Source of the DNA: Armatimonadota bacterium
GTDB lineage: Bacteria > Armatimonadota > Fimbriimonadia > Fimbriimonadales > Fimbriimonadaceae
Length of the DNA stretch: 64,000 nucleotides
NCBI GenBank assembly: GCA_016125185.1
Contig: WGMG01000004.1
Coordinates: 295,453 to 359,452 of the forward strand
Reading direction: 5' to 3'
Part shown: piece after piece, positions 27,314 to 39,493 of the stretch
Numbering within the stretch: position 1 is the first letter of the stretch
How the letters are laid out: every line of letters starts with the position of its first letter
Program-made: the position numbers and the translations under genes
The notes under the pieces: model-generated
Told to the model about the DNA's origin: nothing
The model's input: the letters and a program-made list of their open reading frames with translations, nothing else
Databases searched by the model: none

Positions 27314-28485
27314 TGGCGATGCGAAAGCGCGTCCTTGATTCGGCGGACGCCTTCTTCGATGTTTTTGCGGCTGGTCGCGTAGCTCAGCCGGATGTGTCCG
27401 GCGCCCTCGAACACCGTACCGGGAACCACCGCGACGTGAGCCTTCTCCAACAGATACTCGGCGAGTTGGATATCGGTTTCGCCAGGAAGTAGGCAAGCCG
27501 AAATATCCGGGAATGCGTAGAATGCACCCTTCGGCGGCTGAATCTTGACTCCTGGAATCTCGGAAAGGAGCCCGACGATCAGGTTGCGGCGAATTTCGAA
27601 TTCGGCTCGCATCTCTTCCACGCTCTCGGCAGGAAGATTGAACGCCACCACTGCGCCGCGCTGGGCGAACGACGTGGGGTTGCTGGTGACCTGATCTTGG
27701 AAGTTGCTCATCGCCTTCGCGACCGGGAGCGGGCTCGCGGCAAAGCCGATTCGCCAGCCCGTCATCGCGTAGCTCTTACTGCATCCGCCGACCGTGATGG
27801 TGCGGTCCTGGGTGCCGTAAGTGCCGAACGACCGGAACGTCTCGCCGTAGATCAGTCGCTCGTAAATCTCGTCGGCGATGACCCAGAAATCGTGCTTTTG
27901 GGCCAGTTCGGCGATGCCGCGAAGAATATCGTCCGAGAGGAGGCCGCCGGTCGGGTTCGACGGGCTGTTCAGCAGGATCGCCTTGGTACGATCCGAGACC
28001 GCTTCCTTGATCTGATCGATGCTCGGCACGAATCCGCTCTCCGCCGAGGTGTACACGACCTTCGGCACGCCGCCCGCCAACTGAACCTGGTCGGCGTAGG
28101 TCATCCAGTACGGCGCGATGAGAATGACTTCGTCGCCCGGATCGACCAACACCTGCATAGCGTTGTAGATGCTGTGCTTTGCGCCACAGCTCACGATGAT
28201 CTGCTCCGGCGCATAGTCCAGGCCGTTCTCGCGACTCAGTTTGCCGCAGATCGCCTCGCGAAGCTCCTTGATACCCGCCGACGGCGTGTATTTCGTAAAG
28301 CCGCTATCCAGCGCTTCTTTGGCCGCGTCACAGATCGGTTTGGGCGTGTTGAAGTCGGGTTCGCCCGCGCCAAACGAGATCACATCGACGCCCTCTGCTC
28401 GCAAAGCATTCGCTTTTGCAGTGATCGCAAGGGTCGGAGACGGCTTAAGAATATTTGTTCGCTGCGAAAGAGACAAGGTTTTCAA
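27310..28485 (-). CDS. Class I/II pyridoxal-phosphate aminotransferase (aspartate aminotransferase type)
   Basis: The frame extends far upstream to 29424, but that part is antisense to the FecCD permease. TTG 28485 gives the family start LSLSQRTNILKPSPTLAITA, and a TATACT box lies 9 nt before it. The 391-residue protein has the PLP-lysine motif GGCSKSYAMTGWRIGF, the NPTG motif LLNSPSNPTGGLLS, the tyrosine/aspartate region WVIADEIYERLIY, and the C-terminal arginine in GHIRLSYATS that binds the substrate carboxylate. It most resembles AspC-like type Ib enzymes that move amino groups between aspartate and 2-oxoglutarate. Exact substrate range is uncertain. Confidence 0.88.
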   Translation of the reverse strand: MKTLSLSQRTNILKPSPTLAITAKANALRAEGVDVISFGAGEPDFNTPKPICDAAKEALDSGFTKYTPSAGIKELREAICGKLSRENGLDYAPEQIIVSCGAKHSIYNAMQVLVDPGDEVILIAPYWMTYADQVQLAGGVPKVVYTSAESGFVPSIDQIKEAVSDRTKAILLNSPSNPTGGLLSDDILRGIAELAQKHDFWVIADEIYERLIYGETFRSFGTYGTQDRTITVGGCSKSYAMTGWRIGFAASPLPVAKAMSNFQDQVTSNPTSFAQRGAVVAFNLPAESVEEMRAEFEIRRNLIVGLLSEIPGVKIQPPKGAFYAFPDISACLLPGETDIQLAEYLLEKAHVAVVPGTVFEGAGHIRLSYATSRKNIEEGVRRIKDALSHRQ

Positions 28486-28494
28486 CGCACTTTG

Positions 28495-28502
28495 AGTATA
28501 AC
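28495..28502. promoter_or_regulatory. Overlapping divergent -10 boxes
   Basis: TATACT on the minus strand (28500-28495) serves the aminotransferase (9 nt from its TTG) and TATAAC on the plus strand (28497-28502) serves the FecCD permease (11 nt from its ATG). Only 28 nt separate the two start codons, so both transcripts would be leaderless or nearly so, and polymerases would compete. Confidence 0.5.
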
Positions 28503-28513
28503 CTTTAGGCGAA

Positions 28514-29506
28514 ATGCAGAAGTCCTCACGAATCCTTTTGGTGGTGGCTTTCTGCGCCCTCGTCTTCGCCTTCCTGCTCCACATCGGGCTGGGTACGAAC
28601 GGATTCACGACGCCGCTCGATGTCGCTCGCGAACTCCTGCGCGGCAACCGAGGCGATACGGCGGCAAACTCCATCGTGTGGACCTTCCGCCTAACTCGGG
28701 CGACCCAGGGTGTGCTCGTAGGAGCGATTCTGGGTGTTTCTGGTGCCGCGCTCCAAACCCTTTTCCGTAACCCGATCGCTGAGCCGTACATCATCGGAGC
28801 GTCTTCCGGGGCCGCCGTGGGAGCCGCCGTCGTCAACATGCTGGGGTTCGGGTTCGCCCTCTTCGGGCTCGCGATGCCAATCGCCGGGTTCGTGACTGGC
28901 CTGGCATCGCTGATGCTGGTAACGGCCTTGGCCCGCCGCCGGGGGGTGGTCGAGACGCCAACTCTCCTTCTTGCCGGTGTGGTCGTTTCGACGATGCTGT
29001 CGTCCGTGCTGTCGTTCATCATCCTCTTCGCCGGTCGGGACCAGGGCCAAGTATTGCGCTGGCTGATGGGAGGCATTGATGGCGCCTTCTGGCCCCCAAC
29101 GATCCTGATGGCCGTGGTTTTCGCCATCAGTTTTGGCATCCTGTATCGCTCCTCGGCGAGGCTCAACGCCCTATCGTTGGGCGAGGAAGCCGCGCAATCG
29201 CTTGGCGTCAACCCGCATCGAATGCGCGCCCTCGTTTTGGTTTGCGTGACCGCGATGGTATCCGCGACCGTTGGACCGGTGGGCATCATCGGCTTCGTCG
29301 GACTGGTCGCGCCGCATATGGCGCGAAAGATCGTTGGCGTCGACCTCCGCGCGTCGTTGCCTTTGTCGGGCATGATGGGCGCGTTGCTCCTGCTCTTGGC
29401 CGACACCATCGCCCAGCGCGGCAACCAAGGCTCGGGCTACCCGGTGGGCGTCATCACATCCATTTTGGGCGCGCCGGTGCTCTTGCTCCTTCTGAAGCGG
29501 CGCTGA
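28514..29506 (+). CDS. FecCD-family ABC transporter permease (siderophore or cobalamin type)
   Basis: The 330-residue integral membrane protein has about nine hydrophobic helices and family signatures TRATQGVLVGAILGVSGAAL, QTLFRNPIAEPYIIGASSGA, VLRWLMGGIDGAFW, AQSLGVNPHRMR and GPVGIIGFVGLVAPHMARKI. FecCD permeases import iron-siderophore or vitamin B12 from the periplasm with a FecE/BtuD ATPase and a binding protein. Neither partner is encoded in the window, so it depends on genes elsewhere. It is followed 18 nt later by ribH. Confidence 0.92.
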   Translation: MQKSSRILLVVAFCALVFAFLLHIGLGTNGFTTPLDVARELLRGNRGDTAANSIVWTFRLTRATQGVLVGAILGVSGAALQTLFRNPIAEPYIIGASSGAAVGAAVVNMLGFGFALFGLAMPIAGFVTGLASLMLVTALARRRGVVETPTLLLAGVVVSTMLSSVLSFIILFAGRDQGQVLRWLMGGIDGAFWPPTILMAVVFAISFGILYRSSARLNALSLGEEAAQSLGVNPHRMRALVLVCVTAMVSATVGPVGIIGFVGLVAPHMARKIVGVDLRASLPLSGMMGALLLLLADTIAQRGNQGSGYPVGVITSILGAPVLLLLLKRR

Positions 29507-29524
29507 GAAGCCATACTTACTGAT

Positions 29525-29992
29525 ATGAAAGAGATCCGCGGCAAAATGGACGCCTCCAAGCGGCAGTTCGCCGTCGTCGTCAGCCGTTGGAACGAGCTCA
29601 TCACCAAGGAATTGCTGGCGGGTGCCCTTGCCGAACTGGAGAGTCACGGCGCCAAGAACGTGATCGTGGTCCATGTGCCCGGCACGTGGGAGATTCCTGC
29701 CGTCGCCAAGGGGCTTTTCGAATCGAAGAAACGGGTGGACGCCATTGTCGCCCTCGGGTGCATCATGCAGGGCCAAACTCCGCACGCCAAGCTCCTTGGC
29801 GGCGATGTAGGTGGTGCGCTGATGAGCCTGCAGACCGAATACGGTCGACCCGTCACGTGGGGCATCCTGACGCCAGATACGCAGGATCAGGCCCTGGATC
29901 GAGCTGGATTGAAGATGGGCAATAAGGGGCGCGAGGCCGCTCTTGCCGCCATCGAACTGGCCGATGTGCTCGGTCAGATAGAATCCCTTTAA
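29525..29992 (+). CDS. ribH: 6,7-dimethyl-8-ribityllumazine synthase
   Basis: The 155-residue protein has the N-terminal FAVVVSRWNELITKELL substrate-binding stretch, VPGTWEIPAVAKGL, and the catalytic-His motif LGCIMQGQTPHAKLLGGDV. It joins the ribBA product 3,4-dihydroxy-2-butanone 4-phosphate with the pyrimidine intermediate in the penultimate step of riboflavin synthesis and forms large icosahedral or pentameric shells. A CATACT box lies 7 nt before its ATG. The partner ribBA lies about 25 kb away at 54383-55588, so the pathway is split. Confidence 0.95.
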   Translation: MKEIRGKMDASKRQFAVVVSRWNELITKELLAGALAELESHGAKNVIVVHVPGTWEIPAVAKGLFESKKRVDAIVALGCIMQGQTPHAKLLGGDVGGALMSLQTEYGRPVTWGILTPDTQDQALDRAGLKMGNKGREAALAAIELADVLGQIESL

Positions 29993-30774
29993 TGTCGCTT
30001 TCTTCCATTTCGCCGCTCGATGGTGCGATTCTGTTCGTTGCCAGCGCGGTGGCCAGTGGAATCAATAGCGTCGCGGGCGGGGGATCGCTGGTCTCCTACC
30101 CGGTCATCACCATGTTGATGGGGCCGGGTTTCGAGAAGATTGCCAACGCCACCAACTCGGTCGGGCTCTTCCCCGGATCGTTTGCGGGCGGCATCGGCTT
30201 TGGAAAGGAAAACCTCGAGAAGACCGGCGTCTACTTTCGAAAGTTGCTGATCCCGACGACGCTCGGCTCCATCGCGGGAGCCCTCCTGCTTCTGAACACG
30301 TCCAACACGGCGTTCAAGATCATCATCCCCTTCCTCATCCTCTTCGCGTCCATCCTGCTGTGGTTTCAGCCGAAGGTCAAGCAACTCCTGGCGAGCAAAG
30401 AGCACGTCACTGTGAGCCCGGCATTCGGCATGATCCTGCAATTTATTGTGTCGGTCTATGGCGGCTACTTCGGTGCGGGAATGGGCATTATGATGCTCGC
30501 CAGCTTCGCCCTCTACATGGAGGGCACCACTCACGAGCTAAACGCCGTCAAAAGCTGGCTGGGGACGATCATCAACATCACCTGCTCGATCGTTTTTGTC
30601 ATCAAGCGGCTGGTGCTGTTCAACGTCGCGATCGTGCTGGTTTGCGGCAGCATAGTGGGCGGCTTTGCCGCCGCGCGTATGTCGCTGAAGGTGAACCCAG
30701 ACAAGCTCCGCTTCTACATCGCGATCTACGGCTTCATCATGACCGTCTACTTCTTCAGCAAGCTCTTCTTCTAG
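29992..30774 (+). CDS. TauE/SafE-family membrane permease
   Basis: The 260-residue protein has seven to eight membrane helices and the family pattern: the N-terminal GINSVAGGGSLVSYPVITML (a GxGGG-type helix), YGGYFGAGMGIMML, and NAVKSWLGTIINITCSIVF. Members export sulfite, sulfoacetate or other anions. Its start overlaps the ribH stop (TAATG), so the two are coupled, but there is no clear metabolic link. The substrate cannot be predicted. Confidence 0.88.
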   Translation: MSLSSISPLDGAILFVASAVASGINSVAGGGSLVSYPVITMLMGPGFEKIANATNSVGLFPGSFAGGIGFGKENLEKTGVYFRKLLIPTTLGSIAGALLLLNTSNTAFKIIIPFLILFASILLWFQPKVKQLLASKEHVTVSPAFGMILQFIVSVYGGYFGAGMGIMMLASFALYMEGTTHELNAVKSWLGTIINITCSIVFVIKRLVLFNVAIVLVCGSIVGGFAAARMSLKVNPDKLRFYIAIYGFIMTVYFFSKLFF

Positions 30775-30988
30775 CTGTGTCTCTGAAGCTTAGGCAGGTT
30801 CGAAGGATGGACCAACGATATCAGTGGGAGGGACGAAGATTCGGGCGCTCCCTCAGTGCCGAGGCTTGGGCCTAAATTTTGAACCTGAAAGCAGAGGTTC
30901 TGAGGGTTTTAAGAGCCGAATCGCCCAACAGCGTCCCGCTTACACAAAAGAACTGAGCCAAGATTACGAATCTGTGCACGGCCAAAAC

Positions 30989-31969
30989 CTAGCCCAAAAG
31001 CCTCGGAACCAGACCCGGCCCGCCGTAAATCCAACCTGTGTAGATCTGCACCAACTCCGCCCCAAGCTCGCGCTTCTTCAGATAGTCCGCCCGGTCGAAG
31101 ACCCCGCCGACTCCGATCAGCGTCATCTCCGGCGGCGCAAGGCGCTTCAGTAGAGCCAGCACTTCGTTCGACCGCTCGTACACCGGCCGACCCGACAGCC
31201 CGCCCGCCTGCGCGACCAATGCTGCATCCTTCGTCTGCAAGCCTTCTCGCGAGATCGTCGTGTTCGTCGCGATGATGCCCGTCAGCCGCATCTCGACCGC
31301 AACCCCCAAAATCTCCTCGATTGCGCTCTCTGCCAGGTCCGGCGCGATCTTCACAAACAGCGGTTTCTCGGCGTTCACGTCCCGTAGCGCGCCAAAAATG
31401 CGCAGAAGCGGCTCCTTGTCCTGCAAGGATCGCAGACCTGGCGTATTGGGGCTTGAGACGTTCACCACGAAGTAATCTCCATGATCTTGCAGGACCGAAA
31501 AGCTCTGGCGATAGTCCTCGTGGGCTTCCTCCAGCTGAGTGATCTTCGATTTCCCTAGGTTCACACCCACCGGAATCTTTGGGTGGCCCTTCGCCAACCG
31601 ATCCGCCACCACCTGCGCGCCATCGTTGTTGAATCCCATGCGGTTGATCAGTGCCTTATCGTCCGGCAGCCGAAACATTCGCGGCCGGTCGTTGCCCGGC
31701 TGGGCGTGCCACGTCACCGTGCCGATCTCCACATATCCGAACCCGAAGCGATGCCACTGGTCCACGGCCAACGCGTTCTTGTCGAAGCCCGCCGCGAGCC
31801 CGATCCGGTTGGGAAATCGCACACCGAACAGTTCGACCGGGTCCCGTTCAAGTGGCGTGGAAGGACCAGGAATCAGCCCGGCGGCGATGAGGTGCATGAC
31901 CTTTTCATGCACGTTTTCGGGGTCGATTCGAAAGGCGAGCGGACGGAAGAGCGACTCGTAGAGACCCAC
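30989..31969 (-). CDS. pyrD: Dihydroorotate dehydrogenase (quinone), class 2
   Basis: The start is GTG 31969, giving MGLYESLFRPLAFRIDPENV, the short membrane-contacting helix pair of class 2 enzymes. The 326 residues show FMN-site motifs NRIGLAAGFDKNALAV, VEIGTVTWHAQPGN and NRMGFNNDG, and VNVSSPNTPGLRSLQ, where Ser is the class-2 catalytic base. The end reads GAELVQIYTGWIYGGPGLV. It oxidises dihydroorotate to orotate in pyrimidine synthesis, passing electrons to membrane quinone. TAGAAT lies 6 nt before the GTG. Confidence 0.95.
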   Translation of the reverse strand: MGLYESLFRPLAFRIDPENVHEKVMHLIAAGLIPGPSTPLERDPVELFGVRFPNRIGLAAGFDKNALAVDQWHRFGFGYVEIGTVTWHAQPGNDRPRMFRLPDDKALINRMGFNNDGAQVVADRLAKGHPKIPVGVNLGKSKITQLEEAHEDYRQSFSVLQDHGDYFVVNVSSPNTPGLRSLQDKEPLLRIFGALRDVNAEKPLFVKIAPDLAESAIEEILGVAVEMRLTGIIATNTTISREGLQTKDAALVAQAGGLSGRPVYERSNEVLALLKRLAPPEMTLIGVGGVFDRADYLKKRELGAELVQIYTGWIYGGPGLVPRLLG

Positions 31970-31975
31970 CCCTTC

Positions 31976-31981
31976 ATTCTA
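31976..31981 (-). promoter_or_regulatory. -10 box of a probably leaderless pyrD transcript
   Basis: TAGAAT on the minus strand ends 6 nt before GTG 31969. The intervening GAAGGG is purine-rich, so a very short leader acting as a ribosome site cannot be excluded. Confidence 0.5.
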
Positions 31982-32042
31982 CTTGGAACGCCTCCGCCCA
32001 TCCCCTGCGCCTTCCCGGCAATTTGAACCGTCTGTAGGGTAG

Positions 32043-35400
<3,358 letters not shown>

Positions 35401-35401
<1 letters not shown>

Positions 35402-36321
35402 CAGATGAATCCAAACTCCCCTGGATTGAGCTTATTCGTGGGGTCAAAAATCTCTTTCGCGCGCTTCATGAGCTTTTGCTCGGTTTCGCTGAACTCGGCC
35501 AGCGCATATTCGCCAACATGGGATCGCCAGACAAAGCCGTGCTTTGCGACGTCGAAATACTCTTTGTCCTTATTGTGAAGCGACTCGGCCAGCAAGAGAC
35601 AACCAGCTTCATCTACATAGTGCTCCATTTGGTATTCGCCTTCGGCTGGCTCAAGTTGATCTTTTAGGTGCGCTCGAACAAGTCGCAGTCCTTCTGGAGT
35701 TGTTTGAAATAACTCGCCGTGATTTAGCTGGATTGGTGGCCACTCTCGCGGTAGGGTTTTGGGGCGAATTCGTAGCGTCACCTCGGCAATAACTCCAAGT
35801 GTATGGCGTGCACCAATCACCAGTTTATGAACGTCGAACCCAGTCACATTCTTCACAACATCGGCCCCCGACACAACAACCTCTCCAGACGCCAGGACAA
35901 TCTTCATTTTGACGATCCAGTCTCGCCAGGAGCCTGCCGCTCCCATGTTCCAGTGAGGCAGATTCATGGCGATAAGATCGCCAATGCACTCTGCCTGGTT
36001 CTCTTCACGCAAGCCGACTGGAATTTCAAATCCTGAATCGTGCAGAAGCTTGTTGAGGTCCGACAAATACATGCCCGATTGAACCGAAACAAGTTGATTT
36101 TCAGCACTCAGCCAAAGAAGTTGCTTTAAGTTGTCGAGAAGCAGAAGGGAATCAGACGGTTGGTCTTTTGGGGGGCGCATCCGGTATTCGTCATGCCCGC
36201 CGACCCGAAGGACCCCACTTTTGCCGACAAGGCTTGCTAGTTCTTCAACCGAAGATGGCATTTGCCATTTGCTCGTGTCGAGGTCCGGGAATCGTTCCTT
36301 CATTTCCAGTTCTAGACTCAC
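35401..36321 (-). CDS. glcE: Glycolate oxidase FAD-binding subunit GlcE
   Basis: GTG 36321 overlaps the glcD stop (GTGA) and is preferred over an upstream frame that would run inside glcD. The 306-residue product has the FAD_binding_4 fold with a short PP loop (VLRVGGHDEYRMRP), QSGMYLSDLNKLLHDSGFEI, ECIGDLIAMNLPHWNMGAAG, and GADVVKNVTGFDVHKLVIGA, the typical GlcE stretch. It lacks the full C-terminal domain of GlcD. The Gly-rich RGGGT of standard family members is partly replaced, so flavin binding may be weaker than in GlcD. Confidence 0.88.
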
Positions 36322-37736
36322 GACGCCACACCTCGCCATCGCATCCGATGTTCTGCACACCCTCGCTGATTCGGCAACACCTTGCACGGGTTGCACAGCG
36401 TTCCGTCATTGAAAATCCGCTTCGCCATCGCCTGTGCCTCCAGGTCCGCCGGAGAGAACATCAGCGGCATCAAATCCATCTTCTCCACCCCGATTCCATG
36501 CTCGCCACTCACCGACCCACCCAGTTCGATGCACTTCTTAATAATGATCTCTCCCGCCTCAATCACCTTTTCGACTTGCACCGCGTCGCGGTCATCGAAA
36601 TAGAAGCAGGGATGTAAGTTTCCGTCGCCGGCATGAAAGATGTTCGCGACGCCAATATTCTTAGCTTTCGCTACTTCGTAAACAAAGTCAAGCATCTCCG
36701 GCAATTTCGACCGCGGAATCACGCCATCATGGGTCACAATGGTCGGAGCCAAGCGTCCCATTGCCCCAACGCCTTTCTTGCGCGCCGTCCACAGCTTTGC
36801 CCGTTCTTTCTCGTCTTGAGCAAGGCTGATGGTCAAACTGCCATTCGCCTCACAAACGCTCTTTACTGAATTCATTTCGGCAGAAACACCTGCCTCATCA
36901 TCCCCGTCGCACTCAATCAAGAGCAAGGCTTGCGCATCGTCGGGAAACGAGAGCCCAAATGCCAGCGAAACCGCGTTCATGATCCCTCGATCCATCATTT
37001 CCAGCGCGGCCGGAATCGTGCCTGTCGCGATAATTCCTGCCACTGTCTCGGTCGCGCTTCGAATAGTAGGGAAGGCTACTAATGCGGTCTGAACGACGGT
37101 TGGTAATGGCGTTAGCTTCACCCACGCTTCCGTCACAATGCCCAGTGTCCCTTCCGATCCGCAAATCAGTCCCAAAAAGTCGAAGCCTGGTCCACAACCC
37201 AGCTTCCCGCCGATCTCCAGTACTCCGCCGGTCGGATCGACCATCGTCACGCCAAGTATGTGCTGAACCGTCACGCCGTACTTCAGCGTGTGCGGCCCTC
37301 CGGCGTTCTCGCCAATATTCCCACCGAGCGTCGAAACCGACTGGGACGAGGGGTCGGGTGCAAAGTGTAGACCGTCAGCTCGAACCGCGTCGGTAATCCG
37401 CCGGTTAGCGATCCCGGTTTCGGCTCGCAGGCATCGATTCTCAACGTCCACCTCCAAAATCCGGTTCATTCGCTTCGTCGAGATCACGACCCCGCCCAGA
37501 GCGGGCATCGCCCCTCCGGAAAGTCCCGTTCCAGCGCCCCGGCAGGTGAAGGGAATGTTGGTTTCCACGCACATCCGAACCACCGCGGCGACCTCCGCCG
37601 TTGACTCGGGCAGAACGATCACGTGCGGCTTGCTCTTGTCGACCGTGTAGGCGTCGCAGTCGTAGCCGCGCACAGCCGCCGCGCCGGTCAAGATTTGGTC
37701 GCCTCGAAGGATGGTTCGTAGTCCGGAATCAGACAT
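36318..37736 (-). CDS. glcD: Glycolate oxidase subunit GlcD (FAD-linked)
   Basis: The 472-residue catalytic flavoprotein has the PCMH-type FAD domain: PFTCRGAGTGLSGGAMPALG, HFAPDPSSQSVSTLGGNIGE, NAGGPHTLKYGVTVQHILGV and LICGSEGTLGIVTEAWVKL. The C-terminal half ends in the metal/substrate motifs NIFHAGDGNLHPCFYFD and GGSVSGEHGIGVEKMDLM. It oxidises glycolate or D-lactate to the 2-oxo acid. AGGA precedes its ATG at 2 nt. It starts the glcDEF operon. Confidence 0.94.
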   Translation of the reverse strand: MSDSGLRTILRGDQILTGAAAVRGYDCDAYTVDKSKPHVIVLPESTAEVAAVVRMCVETNIPFTCRGAGTGLSGGAMPALGGVVISTKRMNRILEVDVENRCLRAETGIANRRITDAVRADGLHFAPDPSSQSVSTLGGNIGENAGGPHTLKYGVTVQHILGVTMVDPTGGVLEIGGKLGCGPGFDFLGLICGSEGTLGIVTEAWVKLTPLPTVVQTALVAFPTIRSATETVAGIIATGTIPAALEMMDRGIMNAVSLAFGLSFPDDAQALLLIECDGDDEAGVSAEMNSVKSVCEANGSLTISLAQDEKERAKLWTARKKGVGAMGRLAPTIVTHDGVIPRSKLPEMLDFVYEVAKAKNIGVANIFHAGDGNLHPCFYFDDRDAVQVEKVIEAGEIIIKKCIELGGSVSGEHGIGVEKMDLMPLMFSPADLEAQAMAKRIFNDGTLCNPCKVLPNQRGCAEHRMRWRGVAS

Positions 37737-37768
37737 TCCTAATCAGTAGTTTGCCATTCTCGCCGCGT

Positions 37769-37784
37769 TGTATGCTTCCATACA
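37769..37784. promoter_or_regulatory. Inverted repeat upstream of the mhqO/mhqD-like pair
   Basis: TGTATG (37769-37774), CTTC, CATACA (37779-37784) is a perfect 6-bp inverted repeat in the 81-nt gap between divergent glcD and the dioxygenase gene. It could be an operator for a MarR/MhqR-like regulator or a hairpin; no regulator is encoded adjacent. Confidence 0.35.
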
Positions 37785-37817
37785 GCAGGGGCAATCCGGG
37801 AAATCGTACAAAGAACC

Positions 37818-38768
37818 ATGATATTAGGAATCCACCACGTGACGGCCATCGCCAGTCATCCTCAGCCAAACGTCGACTTTTACGTCGGCGTTCTGGGCTT
37901 GCGGCTGGTGAAGCAGACCGTCAATTTCGACGATCCCGGCGTGTACCACCTGTACTATGGCGACGGCGTCGGATCGCCCGGTACGTTGCTCACCTTCTTC
38001 CCGTACGGTGACATTCTGCCCGGAAAGCGTGGGCGCGGCGAAACCATCAGCATGATGTTCGAAGTGCCGCCGGGCTCGCTGGATTGGTGGTGCACGCACC
38101 TGTCGGTCCAGAACATCCCGAATGGAATCGAGACGATTTTTGGTCGCCAGGTTGTATGGGCGCTGGATCACGATGGCATGCGCGTCGAACTGGAAGAAGC
38201 CGACGGCCCGACTGAGGTCGTTGAATGGAAGGGTTCAATCGTGCCGACGGATAAGGCGATTCGCCGAATCAAGCGGCTCACGCTAGCGCCAAACGATTTC
38301 GCTGGCATTGGCGATTTTCGCACGACCGAAGACGCTCTCACTGGCATGTTCGAAGCCGAAAAGATTGGGCGAGAAGGCACCAGGACTCGTTATCGCCTCG
38401 GAGACTCGGAGGTCGATGTCTACCGCGAAGAAGGGATGCCTCGCGCGCAGAATTCGGCGGGAACGGTTCACCATGTCGCCTTCCGAAACGCCTCGCCGGA
38501 GATTCAGGAGCAGTGGCTGATGAAGCTGATGAAGGCTGGTTTCCACACCAGTCCGGTCACCGAGCGCGACTACTTCAAGTCGATTTACTTCCGCGAGCCG
38601 GGCGGCGTACTCTTCGAGTTCGCCACCGACGGACCGGGCTTCCAGATCGATGAAGACGAACCGACCCTGGGCACGCACCTGAAGTTACCGAGCCGCTACG
38701 AGCCGTTGCGCCCGCAGTTGCAGGTCGTCTTACCCAAGCTGAACCTTGAGTTCGGGCAGGTGGTATGA
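37818..38768 (+). CDS. VOC-family ring-cleaving dioxygenase (MhqO-like)
   Basis: The 316-residue protein has two glyoxalase/VOC modules. The first is ILGIHHVTAIASHPQPNVDF YVGVLGLRLVKQTVNFDDP with GVYHLYYGDGVGSPGTLLTF; the second begins at GTVHHVAFRNASPEIQEQWL. The signature fits hydroquinone-type ring-cleaving dioxygenases; metal ligands are expected at the His of IHH/VHH and the Glu in FREPGGVLFEFATD. MhqO protects against quinones by opening hydroquinone rings. It overlaps the esterase gene by 4 nt, matching the mhqO-mhqD pairing seen in other bacteria. Confidence 0.88.
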   Translation: MILGIHHVTAIASHPQPNVDFYVGVLGLRLVKQTVNFDDPGVYHLYYGDGVGSPGTLLTFFPYGDILPGKRGRGETISMMFEVPPGSLDWWCTHLSVQNIPNGIETIFGRQVVWALDHDGMRVELEEADGPTEVVEWKGSIVPTDKAIRRIKRLTLAPNDFAGIGDFRTTEDALTGMFEAEKIGREGTRTRYRLGDSEVDVYREEGMPRAQNSAGTVHHVAFRNASPEIQEQWLMKLMKAGFHTSPVTERDYFKSIYFREPGGVLFEFATDGPGFQIDEDEPTLGTHLKLPSRYEPLRPQLQVVLPKLNLEFGQVV

Positions 38769-39355
38769 GCTTCCAGGTCTACCGCGAGCCCGCCACCGAC
38801 CCGGCCGTTCCGTTCGCCCTCCTGCTCCTCCACGGAACGGGAGGGACCGAGCGTGATCTAGTAGAAATCGGCAAGGCGCTGGTCCCGGGGGCGGCGATCG
38901 TGAGTCCACGCGGCAAGGTCCAAGAGTCGATCTACACCCGCTGGTTTCGTCGATTCGAAGAAGGTGTCTTCGACGAGGACGACATCCGTCGGCAAGCCGA
39001 TGACCTCGCCGAATTCGTGAAAGGAGAGAATCAGCGGTTTGTGGGCATCGGCTACAGCAATGGGGCGAATATGGGGTCCGCTCTGATGACTCTTTACCCC
39101 GAAGTCCTCGACGGCCTCGTGATGTGGCGGGGAATGCAACTGTTTCGTGAGCCCGTCCAAAGTGATCTAAGCGGAAAGAAAATCCTGATGACCAACGGAA
39201 CCGTTGATCCGATGGGACCGCTGGAATCGGCCCGAAGGCAAGCTGAATTCTTTCGCTCGGGTGGTGCGGATGTGACCCTGCGCGAACTTGGAACCGGTCA
39301 TGGGTTGACGCAATCGGACTTCGAAATCACGCGTGAGTGGCTGAGTAAGTTCTAA
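38765..39355 (+). CDS. MhqD-like alpha/beta hydrolase (phospholipase/carboxylesterase family)
   Basis: The 196-residue hydrolase has the oxyanion motif LLLLHGTGGTERDLVEIGKA, nucleophile Ser in VGIGYSNGANMGSALM, Asp in LMTNGTVDPMGPLESA and His in LGTGHGLTQSDFEI. It is cytoplasmic, as no signal peptide is visible. Pairing with an MhqO-like dioxygenase suggests it hydrolyses ring-cleavage products or esters of quinone adducts. Start ATG 38765 lies inside the upstream stop (ATGA). Confidence 0.9.
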   Translation: MSFQVYREPATDPAVPFALLLLHGTGGTERDLVEIGKALVPGAAIVSPRGKVQESIYTRWFRRFEEGVFDEDDIRRQADDLAEFVKGENQRFVGIGYSNGANMGSALMTLYPEVLDGLVMWRGMQLFREPVQSDLSGKKILMTNGTVDPMGPLESARRQAEFFRSGGADVTLRELGTGHGLTQSDFEITREWLSKF

Positions 39356-39478
39356 CGAAGATATATCCAGCAATGGCCCTGGTAAAGACGTCTGCAAGGC
39401 TTAAGGCACAACGGGGTGGATTGTTTCCGAATTGCATCAGGGGTCATTCCTTACTTCACGCCGACTGGACGAACCGCT

Positions 39479-39484
39479 TATAAT
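39479..39484 (+). promoter_or_regulatory. Consensus -10 box close to the lipoprotein start
   Basis: TATAAT is 9 nt before ATG 39494, with a TTCACG -35-like element at 39455-39460 (18-nt spacer). The leader would be about 2-3 nt. Confidence 0.6.
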
Positions 39485-39493
39485 GAACCCACC

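Noticed and set aside
27314..27496. N-terminal extension of RNase III
   Set aside because: The extra 61 codons lie inside the aminotransferase gene; ATG 27313 overlaps its stop and fits the family length.
28486..29424. Long N-terminal extension of the aminotransferase
   Set aside because: The sequence is antisense to the FecCD permease, and the family start and a -10 box occur at 28485.
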